Source: Chrysoperla carnea (taxonomy: Eukaryota > Arthropoda > Insecta > Neuroptera > Chrysopidae). Taken from it: a DNA stretch of 64,000 nucleotides. Position numbers and translations under genes: made by a program. The notes beneath the pieces were generated by a model. It had not been told where the DNA came from. It made no database searches and saw nothing but the letters and a program-made list of their open reading frames with translations. How positions within the stretch are numbered: the stretch's first letter is position 1; each line of letters opens with the position of its first letter. Where the stretch lies: NCBI RefSeq assembly GCF_905475395.1, contig NC_058338.1, forward strand, positions 41,265,935-41,329,934, written 5' to 3'. Shown one piece after another: positions 24,715 through 36,500 of the stretch.

Positions 24715-25142
24715 AGTACATACTAAACAATTTGCTCGTTATTTGCGCCTTTACGGGTACACAGTGATGTTTACGAAAAAATGTTTCAAACAAAAGTTGT
24801 TAGAAGGAATATTTTTTATATTTACACTTTTGTTCTACTACTAACGGTTTACAAGAAGGGGGCTACGGACCCAAGACCCAAACGATCTATGTTGCTTATT
24901 TACAAACTTGACCTCACTTTTTACGTCCTGAGCACGGTACAAAAATTTCAGCTTGATATCTCTTCGTTTTTGACTTATCGTCATGACAGACAGACAGACA
25001 TACAACCCAAAATGGACTCTATAGATGATTTTATGAACGCCTATACCAAAATTCTGTTCGTAGCATCAATATTTTTAGGCGTCACAAATTTGGGACTAAA
25101 CTTTATATACCTTGATATATTTCTAATATACATGGTATAAAA
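24715..25142 (+). repeat. Dispersed repeat R1, copy f
   Basis: Begins in the GCGCCTTTACGGGTACACAG block and runs through the GACAGACAGACAG core to ACATGGTATAAAAATG. A 119-codon ORF (24781-25140) covers nearly the whole copy. Its C-terminal part is hydrophobic, but equivalent frames in the other copies are broken, so I treat it as fortuitous. Confidence 0.85.
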
Positions 25143-25147
25143 ATGTA

Positions 25148-25816
25148 CAGTGTGTCTCATTTAAGATGAAGGCAACCTTATATTTTCGATATTTATATAG
25201 GAATATAATAAGAATGAGAAATAATAAGAATGAAATTTGGCACAATCATACGGGTGATGGGTCACATTTTTTAAAAGACATAACCGAAATTAGAATTTTA
25301 AACTCAGCCACTACAAATTATCAAATAGGGCCGATTTTTTATATTTTGCCTAGCATCAGAGATGATTAGAGATATCAACAACAAAAAAATCATTAGAAAA
25401 ACCGAACAAATTGATAATTTAATAATGTTATGTATTCAAATATTTCAATTGTAATAAATTTGAGCAAAGGCCAAATGATGAAAAAAATTCAAAATGGGAA
25501 TTTTGTCATGAAAATCATTATATGGGTACATAAAAATGTTTCAAGCAACTTTTTCTGATAGTTTTTTTTTTTCGATATCTCTAACCATCTCTGACGCTAG
25601 GCAAAATATTAACAATTGGCCATATTTGAAAATTTGTAGTAGGTAGTAGTAGTTTAAAATTCTGATTTCGGTTTAGTATCTTAATGTGATGTGTGACCCA
25701 TCACCTTTACCCCCATATGACTATGCACCTAGAACCCTGTATGACTGGGCAAAATTTCAAATCGATATTCCTTTATACGAAGCATAAGGGTGTCTTCATC
25801 TTAAATGCGACATACT
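25148..25816. mobile_element. Foldback element FB1, arms ~240 bp
   Basis: CAGTGTGTCTCATTTAAGAT at 25149 is mirrored by ATCTTAAATGCGACATACTG at about 25798-25817, and the arms stay similar inward (CAGAGATGATTAGAGATATC against GATATCTCTAACCATCTCTG). A single-arm copy lies at 62436-62670. No coding capacity. Confidence 0.85.
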
Positions 25817-26736
25817 GCATATATATAGCCTAAAAATTTAAAAATTTTATTAAAGTCACGTTATTTAGTCAACATTCCAAATTCTTTTGTAAGATTAACG
25901 ATAACCAAATATGATGACCCGTCAAATTAGAATAACAAAACAATCAATATTTTATGTGTTAAAATGTAAAAATCCTCTCTTTTACAAAAAAAAACTTATT
26001 CTCTATATGTAAATCATTTCCTCAATGTCTCTTATAATTTATTTATATGTATATTTACCTTTTTTTTCTTAAAGATATAATCAAATAAATTTTACCGCCA
26101 CTGTTTCACTTTTATACAATTACAATAATTGTCATTGCATTTCCATTTAGGGTATTGTCGTAGGAGGAACAAAAGAATTATATGCTAACAATATAAAAAA
26201 AATGCAATCTTAATCAATTTTGTTTTCATTATTTTTGTATATAATAACAGTTATTAACTTTGAAAACCCTAATAAAAGAAATTACCATAAATTAGTTTAC
26301 GAAAATGACCATGAGTTGTTTGTTATTTACATATATGTACAATATTATTATTATAGCAAATATGTATTTCTTTTCCGTGATAATATCGTAATACGTCACG
26401 AGATATTGCGACCACCCGAGAGCTAAAATACAATATTGCATGCTTTGATATGAATAGTTACGGGTTCGATTTCAAACAGTGTAAGTTTGTCCATTATAAT
26501 TATACACCAAAAGCTAGTAAAGTTTTGTACAATTGAAAATGCCTCTCTATCACTTGAGAAAAATATTTTAAAATTGCTGCCGACAGATAAGACTTTTTTT
26601 TAAATGAAAACTTTTGAACTAAAGATCACTCAGAAACCAGTCTTTTTTGACAGGTTGTGCTTATTTAATGTTCACGAACCCAATTTTATCAAAATAGCAT
26701 TTTTCTTTTAGATTTAAGGCTGTTACGTACAAATTT

Positions 26737-27236
26737 TAAATATTCATTGTGGAAAAAAAAATTTATATAGAAAAGCGGTTTTCCAGATAAGAATGGTTTA
26801 AGTTACAATTGAATTTCAAGCACCGTGATTATACCCTCTACTCTATCGATTTGAAATTGAGATATGTTAAAAGTAAATTTCGATTTTTGCCTCAATTTCC
26901 TAGATCAGTTTTTTGTATTTTATAAATACGTATTTCGACTACCAAGTAGTCATCATCAGTAAGAATTAGCTACTCGTGATTACTCTTATTATGAATGTTA
27001 CTCTTTGCTAATTAAAAACTAATCTAGGAAATTGGTGGCAAAAATCGAAATTTATTTCGAAATATCCTAGAGTTTTTATTTATTATATTCGATAATATTT
27101 ATATGTTAAAAGCACCCAAGGCAGATAGAATATGAATACCAAATAACATATCCAAATTTGAAATCGATAGAGTAAATTTCTTATCTGGAAAACCGCTTTC
27201 CTTTTTAATTTTTTTCCACCAATGAATATTTAAGAG
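26737..27236. mobile_element. Foldback element FB2 with nested inner palindrome
   Basis: Outer arms: TAAATATTCATTGTGGAAAA with GCGGTTTTCCAGATAAG (26737-26803) against CTTATCTGGAAAACCGCTTT and CCACCAATGAATATTTA (27180-27236). A second inner pair (about 26878-26920 and 27023-27052; CGATTTTTGCCTCAATTTCC against AATTGGTGGCAAAAATCG) suggests two nested palindromic units. Confidence 0.75.
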
Positions 27237-27382
27237 GATTCTTAAAAAAGTTATAAAGTTTCACGACAATCAAAGAATGTTTCACGCCAATAAAAAATTT
27301 GTAAATAACACCTTTAAATTACAAAAAACAATTTCAAAATTTCAGCTTTACATTGAACTCATGGAAATTTCAGAATTTTTTT

Positions 27383-27455
27383 TCGTAGCATCAATATTTT
27401 TAAGCGTTACAAACTTGGACATGAACTTAGTATACCTTGATATATATTACATGTA
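27383..27455 (+). repeat. Dispersed repeat R1, copy g (3' fragment)
   Basis: Only the terminal block is present: CGTAGCATCAATATTTTTAA, GCGTTACAAACTTGG, TAGTATACCTTGATATAT. Confidence 0.75.
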
Positions 27456-28118
27456 GCAGTGCTTTTTACACACATCCATACACACACATAGATGTACATG
27501 GACTGTAAAATTTATTACTCTTCCGTTGTGTAGTCAGGCAATTAATTAGACTTTAGAAAATTATTTAATAAAAAAAAAAAACAATTAGTTAAGCTGTACA
27601 ATTTTTATATATTTTAATTTTTTTAACAACATCAATAATTTATTTATACTATTGTTCTTCGAGAGTATAAATTTCTTTTTGAAATTAATTCCTTAAAGGT
27701 AGTCTATCTGTTATATAGCGGATTACTTACTTGACTCAAGTTAATACGGCATAATAAACTACAAAAAATAAGAATTTGTAAAACCAAAAAGGCTAATTAT
27801 ACCAAAGAACAAAATAAAATTCTATTTAAGTTAAAATAAAAGTTTTAATAGCTTTTAAAATGAGCTGAAAGAATCCGCACATTTAACGATACCCTTGGCT
27901 TTTGAATAAACAAGAGCTTAAAAAGAGAAAAAGTGGGGGCGGACAAATTTTTATGAGAAGAGACGCACATAAAGGGTATCCCAGTGATTTACGAAGACAA
28001 AAAAAAAAAACTACACCGCTAGGTACTCCGAAGAGTATTGTATTGCCTAGGGTTTTCGACATGGGTAAAATTTCATTAAATTTTAAATTTGGACAGATTT
28101 TATCATCCTTATCAAATA

Positions 28119-28446
28119 CAGTCACACCAGGCTAAGAGAGAGTTGAAGGGACCGTGAATTTTTTTTCGCTTTTACAGGTTTCTCAGTAATTCGTTTCTAG
28201 CTTATCGAGGTCTATTAATAATATTCAAAATATTTAGTTATAAACATAATTTATTGTCATACTTAGCAAATGTTAAATTGTCGCTTATAGAGGTAGAAGA
28301 GAGAGACTCTCAGTTATAGAGGGTCAGGATAGGAAAAACGACTGTCACTTATTCAGGTTTTTGTTTCTCACTTATAGAGGTTTTTGAAATATTCTCACTT
28401 GTAGAGTTTTTCGCTTACCCAGTTCTCTCTTACTCAGGTTTGACTG
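28119..28446. mobile_element. pogo/Tigger-type MITE with TA target duplication
   Basis: The 328-bp element begins CAGTCACACCAGGCTAAGAG, and its right end reads CAGTCAAACCTGAGTAAGAG on the other strand, so the terminal inverted repeats agree at most positions over about 26 bp. TA flanks both ends (28117-28118 and 28447-28448). CAGT termini with TA duplications are typical of the pogo branch of the Tc1/mariner superfamily. The interior repeats CTTATAGAGGT-like blocks and codes for nothing, so it depended on a transposase elsewhere. Confidence 0.8.
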
Positions 28447-28448
28447 TA

Positions 28449-29998
28449 ATTGCAACGCTCTAAAAGAAGGGAGTGTAACGATCCAAATATCAATACGGTA
28501 AATTTTCCTCTTCCAAATTTATCTTGATTCACTTAATAAATATACTTAACTACCCCCTTAAATCTATTTTCACTTTCCAAATTTGTAGACTTATTCGTAA
28601 ATCAAAAGAATTTATAACAAAAATATAAAATCAATGTTAAATATGTGGTGTATTTTGTTTCTAGGAAATTTTCTAATCTCAAGATGATATTTTTGCTATT
28701 ATTTATAGTAGCCATGTGTACTATAATAATATATGATAGATTTATTTACTACTATATTTAACACAGCTTCGATAGATAATTAAAAGTTGTCCGAGCACGC
28801 AAAATATAAACTGTTCATCCATGATTAGTTTTCCATCTATCTATAAATTGAATTTATAAGTATAACTAGCACTAGGTGTGATTGAGTATGTAGAAATCGG
28901 TGAGAATAATATATCAACTTGTAATACAAGTAACGGGAGTACAAGTCATCCATTCCCTATTCCCTACACTACTTCCTAAATTATTTTTGTACTCTGAATA
29001 AAAACATTAACCATGTTAGTAAATCTGCCTTAAATTTTTATGCTAAAAGCGCAGGGTATGAAACAACCTAGCTCCTTCACTAAAGTCATATTCCCCCACC
29101 ATTTAATGTTTCTTACTGTTAGATGCTTTTTATTGAGATGAGATGGTCTTTGACCAAAAGCATGAAATGTCTTCAAACAAAACTTTTGCTAAGAATTATG
29201 CTAATATTCATCTCAAGTTTACGAAGGGAAAATTCCCTGCTATTTTAACAGTAGCATTTTTTGTCTTGAAATTTTGCTAGTAAGTTTTATGGTAAATTTA
29301 TCGATTTTTAGCAAAATGCATACATAATTATTGGAAGAGTTGGGTTAAATTCAGCTGCCTTATTATTAATAACAAAATGATTATCACTGTAATCGATTCA
29401 CCAATTTTAAAACATCCCATTTTTAACTTTCGAGTCTTTGTAATTAACAAAATTTATTTCAATTTTCAAAACCGATAATTCAAAAACTTTATATAGGATT
29501 CATTCATTCTATTCACCGATTTTTGCACACTTCAATCCGGTTAGGTTTCGTTCTGTTATACCTGTATTGAATTTTCTATACAGTATACAAACAACTATTT
29601 ATAAATCTAATTATTATACGTAAACAAAACTATATCATGGAGAATGAATTTATATAAGTAATAGTAATATTATAAAAGTATCATCTCATGTGCACTGAAA
29701 TGAGAAAAAGTCATTTACTTGCTACCTGTATTTGACCTTCTAAAAATAAGCATGTTTTAAACGTAATCGAATATGTACTCCACTATCGATAAAAAATATG
29801 ATACATATAAAAACGCACAGGATAATATTTTAAAAACATTAGGGAATTTTAAAGAGTAATATAGAACTCATCAAAGCCAATCAATGTCGAATCGAAAAAT
29901 TCTTCAAGATGCGGCACAAGCATTTTTTTTAAAAATTTAGTAACAGTAATAAGCTGCGAAACATTGCCAACCAGATTAATTACAAATATATGATTAAC
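28449..29998. other. Intergenic, no recognisable feature
   Basis: I looked on the minus strand for further 3' exons of the neighbouring coiled-coil gene and found none. No repeat stands out. Confidence 0.4.
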
Positions 29999-30262
29999 AT
30001 CCCTTTTTTAAGTATGGATTGCATTTATGACTTACATTGAAAATCTAATATTATTTTCTAGCAAATTTAAATAAGTAATTATGATAATTTACATTTAAAA
30101 AATAATATTATTTTTGTTATTTATCAATAATTTTAATTTGTCATTTACTATAACATTTACATGTAAAGAATTGCAAATTAATCAACAGCCCTCTTTAACG
30201 CCAAAATTATCCACTGGTAGCACTGGCGTCGATTTTATTGTCCCTACCATGACTACGCACAC
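29999..30262 (-). repeat. Dispersed repeat R4, copy b (inverted)
   Basis: Reverse complement of the R4 blocks at 14937 and 54715: ATTTACATGTAAAGAATTGC and GGCGTCGATTTTATTGTCCC. It lies ~240 bp past the stop codon of the coiled-coil gene and contains a minus-strand AATAAA at 30234-30239, the first one downstream of that stop that I could find. It may therefore supply that gene's polyadenylation signal (inference). Confidence 0.7.
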
Positions 30263-30505
30263 AACGAATACGTCATTTTTAATCACCATTATTGAAATAA
30301 TATAAACGGTTCTGAGATATTCACGAACGTAATTGAATTAGGTAGCGTAACGCATCCCACTTATTAGTTCTAATATTCGTACTCGATTGTTCTGTTCTGT
30401 GATTATGGAGTATTTCATCAATTTTTAGCATGTGTTGAAAAAAAGCAATAATATCTATTGTCATTGAGGATCCAAATTTAATTTTATCAGTTAATCAGGC
30501 CCTGC

Positions 30506-30560
30506 CTATAAACCTTGTATTATTGAGCCTATATATAATACTATTAAGTAAAACAGCATT
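30506..30560 (-). other. Last exon of the KASH5-like gene: tail-anchor segment
   Basis: The exon starts after ...GTTTGGTCAG and encodes (R)MLFYLIVLYIGSIIQGL then TAG. Its phase fits the preceding exon, whose last two bases AG are completed by A to give Arg, and the intron is ~123 bp, normal for this gene. It would leave the protein tail-anchored with almost nothing beyond the membrane. Classical KASH peptides have ~8-35 luminal residues ending in a PPPX-like motif, which is absent. The acceptor has only a modest pyrimidine tract, so an alternative or additional 3' exon remains possible. Confidence 0.55.
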
Positions 30561-33500
30561 CTGACCAAACTTTAAAATTATCTCAAAAAAGGAGGTTTAA
30601 TACTAACAATTCATTGTTATTATATATTCAAGTAAAGAATCAGTAAAAACATAAACTTTTAAATAATATAATAAAAAACTGACCTTTCGTAGCTTTTTCC
30701 ATCTCGTAAAGAATCCGGACTCATTTGAGTTGATTTATGAGATATTTCTTTGGTTATTTTATCTCTGTTCTAGAAAACAAACACATAGAAAAAAACTATG
30801 TAAAAACTTGGCGTAAACAATTATATTTTTTTGTTTTTAATAATATGGTTGCATATGCTTTTTATGAAACGTGTTAAATAAAACAACACAAAAAATACAC
30901 ACACAAAATACTGATGTAATCTACTAACCATTAGTAAGAATATACAACGGCTTAAATTTCGATTAAAATTGTAGTAATGATTCTCATAATATCTCTCCTT
31001 TTTTAATGGTACAGTACTTTTATCTTCTTCCCAGCCAACAAAAATATTTTCTATTGATGTCGATTGACTGCATATTTTACGGGTCAAACTGAAACAAACA
31101 TTTAAATAAATAAACCGGAATAACCCAAGATTTGATGCTTTATTTGGTATTTTAGGCACCATAAAAATAGAATAATTTATTTCCATACCAGAAAAAAAAA
31201 GGAATGGAAAATAGGGATTATTAATATAATAATGGTTTAATTTTTAGGCTGTTATAAAAAAAATGTTTAACACATTATCTTCCTCATACTTTCGTTTATC
31301 GTTTATAAAGTCACAGAAAAACTTCCATTTAACCATCCATTCCACTTTAAACTGTTAAACAATGGGTAGCCTCAGTTTGGTGGGATAAATTTTGTGTATT
31401 CCAAATTGTGGAATTTAAAAATAGTGTTCAAGTTTTTGCCTAACTTTTCTATGAAATGAATATTTTCGCAAAAAATTCCATGTTTATAAATTGCCCGAAA
31501 TAAAAACAAACAAAATTTTTTTTAAATGTATTGACAAAAAATACAGAGGGTATATCTGGAAAAATAAAAAAAACACGACAATTTTAAACAATTGCCGAAA
31601 TGGAAATAAAAATATAGCTTAATATGCTGATACTAACTCACAAGGAGTCCTTTTGTTCCCGATCAAATTACTAAGCAGGAATAATTGTACTAAAATTTAG
31701 AGTACCTAAAATACTCAAAAGTGTGTTAACAACTCGTAGGCTAAAAGAACATACATCAATTAAAAGATAATCACCTACTTTTTTAAATAAGTTGAAGTTT
31801 CTTCTAAATACGATTTGAATTTGGCTATTTCTTCTTGATATTTCACTACATGGTCATTCTAAAAAATGGAATACTCAATAAAAAATCATAAATACACAAT
31901 AATTTAAATCTAATGTCACTCAATATCTTGAGCTCTTGAGATGTCATGTTTACGGTGAAATGAGTCAATCATAAATCATGTAACAAACCTCCATTAGAGA
32001 AAGAAAGAGACAGACCACCTTCAACATGTACATAAAGAGAATAATAGTTTAATTATCGAGGCGCCAAAATATTTTTGAGCCTTATAAATTTAGATACGAT
32101 CGGACGTAAGAGAAAATGGAACCATTTCAGAATAGATAATATTTTTTGCGATTGTTAACCCTAGTCATCATAAGCGTATAGTTACGAGTACTAAGAATTG
32201 CTAGTTCTGTTTTATCTTCAATTCATGAGTGACATTTGACTTATGTAAAATACAAAAGGCTTCCAAAAAGTAACGGAGCATCCACTTCTCCAGTTTATCC
32301 AATACAAATTTTTTAATTCTCCTGTATATCCTTTTTAATTTTCTACATCAGGGGAGGACACTTTTTGAAAGCCCTGTATGTTAGATAAAATATAGACATC
32401 AAAAATATGTTAATAGCTATTTGCAAGACATTATTAATTACAATAAGCAGCTTTGAATGAGAGAAGACATTAATACAAATGTTCAAATAATTGATAAACA
32501 GTAATTGAAAAAATTAATATATTTTCGGCAATATTTTGTACTAGTAAATTTTTACCTGTGCCATTTGTAATTCCGTTTGAGATTTATCACTCTTATTTTT
32601 CTCCAAAAGTTTACATAGCTCTTCATTCTTGATTGTTTCCGCTTCTAGTTGGTGTTGAAGTTTTTCAATTATTCGATGTGATTTCTTTAATGGATTAATT
32701 TTCGACCAATCTTGTTTTAATCGTGGTACATCCGGTCTGGGATTTAGTTCATGATATTCTGATTGTAACTGATCTAAGTGTTGTTGCTGTTTTGCACATA
32801 TTATTTCATATTTAGATATCTCCGATTTTAAATGCAGACATTGTTTGCAAATAGTATTTTCGACAATTTTTCTACTTGATGTGGGACTTATAAGTGATTC
32901 TTGTAACTGGGTATTTATAATTTCGATTTGAGTGCAATCTTCCAAAGATTGAATTCCAAATTTCATCATATTTTCTTTTTCAATTTTCAATTGATCATTT
33001 TCAGTTTGTAATTCATTCAAATGAAATTGTAAACTTTCATAATTTTTTTTAATTATAACTAGTTCATTTTGTAAATCTTTAACTAAATGTTTTAATGAAA
33101 CAACATTTTCTTTAAATTTTTCCGTTTCTTTTTGTTCATTTTCAACTTTAGTTTCTAATTCTAAATTTGCATGTTTTAACGAAATGAGCATTTCTTCGTA
33201 ATCGGTTTTCAATTGATTATTTTCCAATATTAACATTTCTATTTGATGTTTAGATGACTCATTTTTTAATAATTTTTCAATCTCAACTTCCTGTTGATAA
33301 CATTGATTTTGTAAACTCTCGAGTTTTTTAACGTAATCACGTGGACACTGATTATGCACTTTTTCAATTTCGTGTAGTCTTTCAACTTCTTTAGTCAAGT
33401 TTGTAAAATCTTTTAATGTATTTTTCAGTTGTTCAATTTCATTTCTCTGAACCTCCAATAAATGAGATTGTTGAATAAATTCATTTTCTTTCTGTTTTAA

Positions 33501-36500
33501 TTGATTCTTTAAATTTCTATTTTCTTCTTCAATTCGACTTGAATTTAAAGTCGACTTATTCAAATCTGCGATTACTTTTGATTTTTTATCAATTTGTTCA
33601 TTTAATTTTGTAATTAGTGAACATTTTTCATCATAGTCTTTTTTGAAATTTTCTATTACAAATTTGAAATTGGATATTTTGTTTTCAATATCCACATCAT
33701 CAGAGTTTTCTTCGGATGAATTCATATCAAAATTTTCTCGTTTTAGTACCTCGTATTTTTCAATTACGTGATTTAGGTCATTGGTAACAGTTTCTAATTT
33801 ATTTTTTAAATTGTGATATTTGCGTGAATCTTCTGAAAAATATTTCATATTTATTTCAACACCATGTAAATTAACTTGTAAATTATGGATTTCTTGTTCA
33901 TATTCTTCTTTCATACCATCTATTTTCCTCGCATAGCAACTTTTTTCTTCAATTAATATTTCTTTTTCATGTTTCAAATTATTACTGATTTCTATCAAAT
34001 TTAGCATTTCATTTTGTATTTCATGAATTTTAATATCTTTTTCAGAAATTAAATTTTCTTGTTGAAGAATTTTAACATTCGTATTTTTCACTTCACTATG
34101 TAAACTTTTTATTATAATTTCTAATTCATTCGATTGCGCTTCATATTTTTTAATGGCTGCATCTTTTAACTTTAATGAATTTAAATTCAAATTATATTCT
34201 TCTTCCAAACTGCTTAGTGCGCCTTCTAAACATTTGATTTTATTCGAACATTTTATATGATAGTCAATTTCATCCTATATTGATAATTGAATAAAAATAT
34301 CAAGAGAAATTATTAAGCAGAAGGGAAAAAGTAATTATTTATTGAATCTACAATTTAATTTTAGCTATCTGAATGATGCAATCAAAGGCAAAATTAACCA
34401 TCCACCACACATTTACAAGTTTATTTCGTTATTTTGAATAGAACATCGAGAAGAAAAAAAGCTTTTACACTATCCCAGTAATTGTTTGTTTTACAGAGGT
34501 CTTAAATTTCTTCTTAACTTACCCAAATAAAGAAAAATTAGAAAATATAAATTAACAACCTACATCAAAAAATTAAAAGCTAGGGATAGTTTTTTTAGCA
34601 AGAGTATATTAACTTCGAAAATAAGAATAAATGATAAAATATGAAAGCTCCTATCTGAATGTATTTAAGAAATCCATGAAGAATTATTCATACATAAGCA
34701 AAAGCCCAAAAAATTTATTAACAGATAAAAAGATTATACTTACACTTGTTACTTCTTTCAGTTCATTTAATAATGAATTATTTTGTAGTACTTTTGGGTC
34801 GAAAACCATAGAATACAGTGTTTTGGTAGATGGCATGTCTCGTACAATTTCATCTTGAATAGCTGAAGAAAAATTAGAAAAATCATTTTAAAATTTTAGA
34901 ACATACTGAAAATATTGAACTAATGACATAGCAATAAAATGATGAAGGTTGGTATAAGACTAAGAACACATGACAAATAAAAAATGTCGACATGGCAAAT
35001 TTAACAGGTACTTCAAATTTTATTGTTACGTCAATTATAGTTATATATTACGAAATATTTTATTACGGTATGGATATGAAGTGTTTATCGTTGCATTGTT
35101 CTGGTCAATGTTCATATTTGAGTCAATGTATCGAATATTCTGAGTATGATCGATGTTTTCCTTGAAACTCTTCTCTGATTTTGATGTATTCTTGCATTTT
35201 TCTTTTTCTGCTCGCAAAAACTAAAATAATTAATAATAACTGCATTATCTGTATTTACAAAATAGGTGGGGAAAATCATTTTTTGGTGCTTTCACAAACA
35301 AATAATAAATCATTAGCTAGTCTTTAATTTCCATTAAAAAAAAAAAAGAAACTCTAAATTTAACTATTTTCTTTGAAATATGCGTTTGTTAAACTTTGAA
35401 GAGTTAATGAAAACATGCAATATTAACTGAAGAACTAACTTTAAAATAACTTCAAAAGTGTATCAAATTTAAAATTATCGTACGTTAAACAACTTTTCTT
35501 CGAAACTTCACTCAATATAAAGTTTTTTTTCGAGCTTTTTGAATGAGTTAGCTTAAATAAAACTATACCGTTTTACTAACAACAACATTTAAAATTTCAG
35601 AACATAATTCAGAAAACAATTCTAGCAGTTATGTTTAGAAACCCACATCATATATCTAAGCATAAACAGGAATTAACAAAGTAATGGAGCTGCTACGGCC
35701 ACATTCCAGGGATTAGTACAGATAAGAAAATAAAAATCTGAAATCTACACTTAAATTGAAACATTTTTAAAATATAGCTTCGAACAGCTAGTGTTTCAAA
35801 TAGCTTTAAAAGCATTCCACACTCCACAAAAAACCCTCCTTATAGAAAAATCGGCCTTCAAACCTAACATTGTGTTTAGAGAACTGCTTTTTACAGCCAA
35901 TATTATGAGGAAAATTGTATCTCCGTGAAATAAATTGATAATTCTGATAAAAGCAGCAGACAGACATAAACAAATCTATTATGTGTTCCGTCTCTTAAAA
36001 CTTTTACGAAACACTAGAAATGGGAAAAAAATAAGAAATCGATAATTTCGATAGTATATTATATACTTACAGCTATGGTATTTTCATAATCTTTAATTTT
36101 TTCCTCGAAAGTGTTAAAATTATCTTCAACGGCTTTCAAACTATCTTCTTTCAAACTTAATTGTTCTCTAAGCTCATCAATTTTATATCGAGCTTCAAAT
36201 AGTAAACGATTATTCTCATTATTTTTCGTACGATACAGTTCTATTTCTTCACACAATTGTATTTTCTAAGAATTAATTAATATTAATTGTCGATCAATTT
36301 TTAGTTCTAATTACAATTTGTAAAAAAATAATAAAAACAACCTCGTCTTGTAATTCTTCAAAATTTTGTTTTAGTTGATTATTTTCACATTTTAAAGTAT
36401 TGTTGTTGTTGATTAAACGCTCCATGTCCCGTTTTAAAGATATTTCAGATTCTCGCAGCTCTTCACATTCAAGTTGAAATTTTTGTAAATTTTGATTCAA

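Noticed and set aside
24781..25140. 119-codon ORF with a hydrophobic C terminus
   Set aside because: It lies entirely in repeat R1, and the equivalent frame is broken in other copies.
27883..28135. Overlapping 77- and 80-codon ORFs on opposite strands
   Set aside because: No family resemblance, no splice context, and the ends run into a MITE; likely chance in a slightly GC-richer stretch.
31779..31858. Reading the KASH5-like protein as ending here (in-frame TAG just after ...YLKK)
   Set aside because: The TAG is inside a GTAGGT donor, and splicing there joins in phase to two further coding exons and a hydrophobic last exon.
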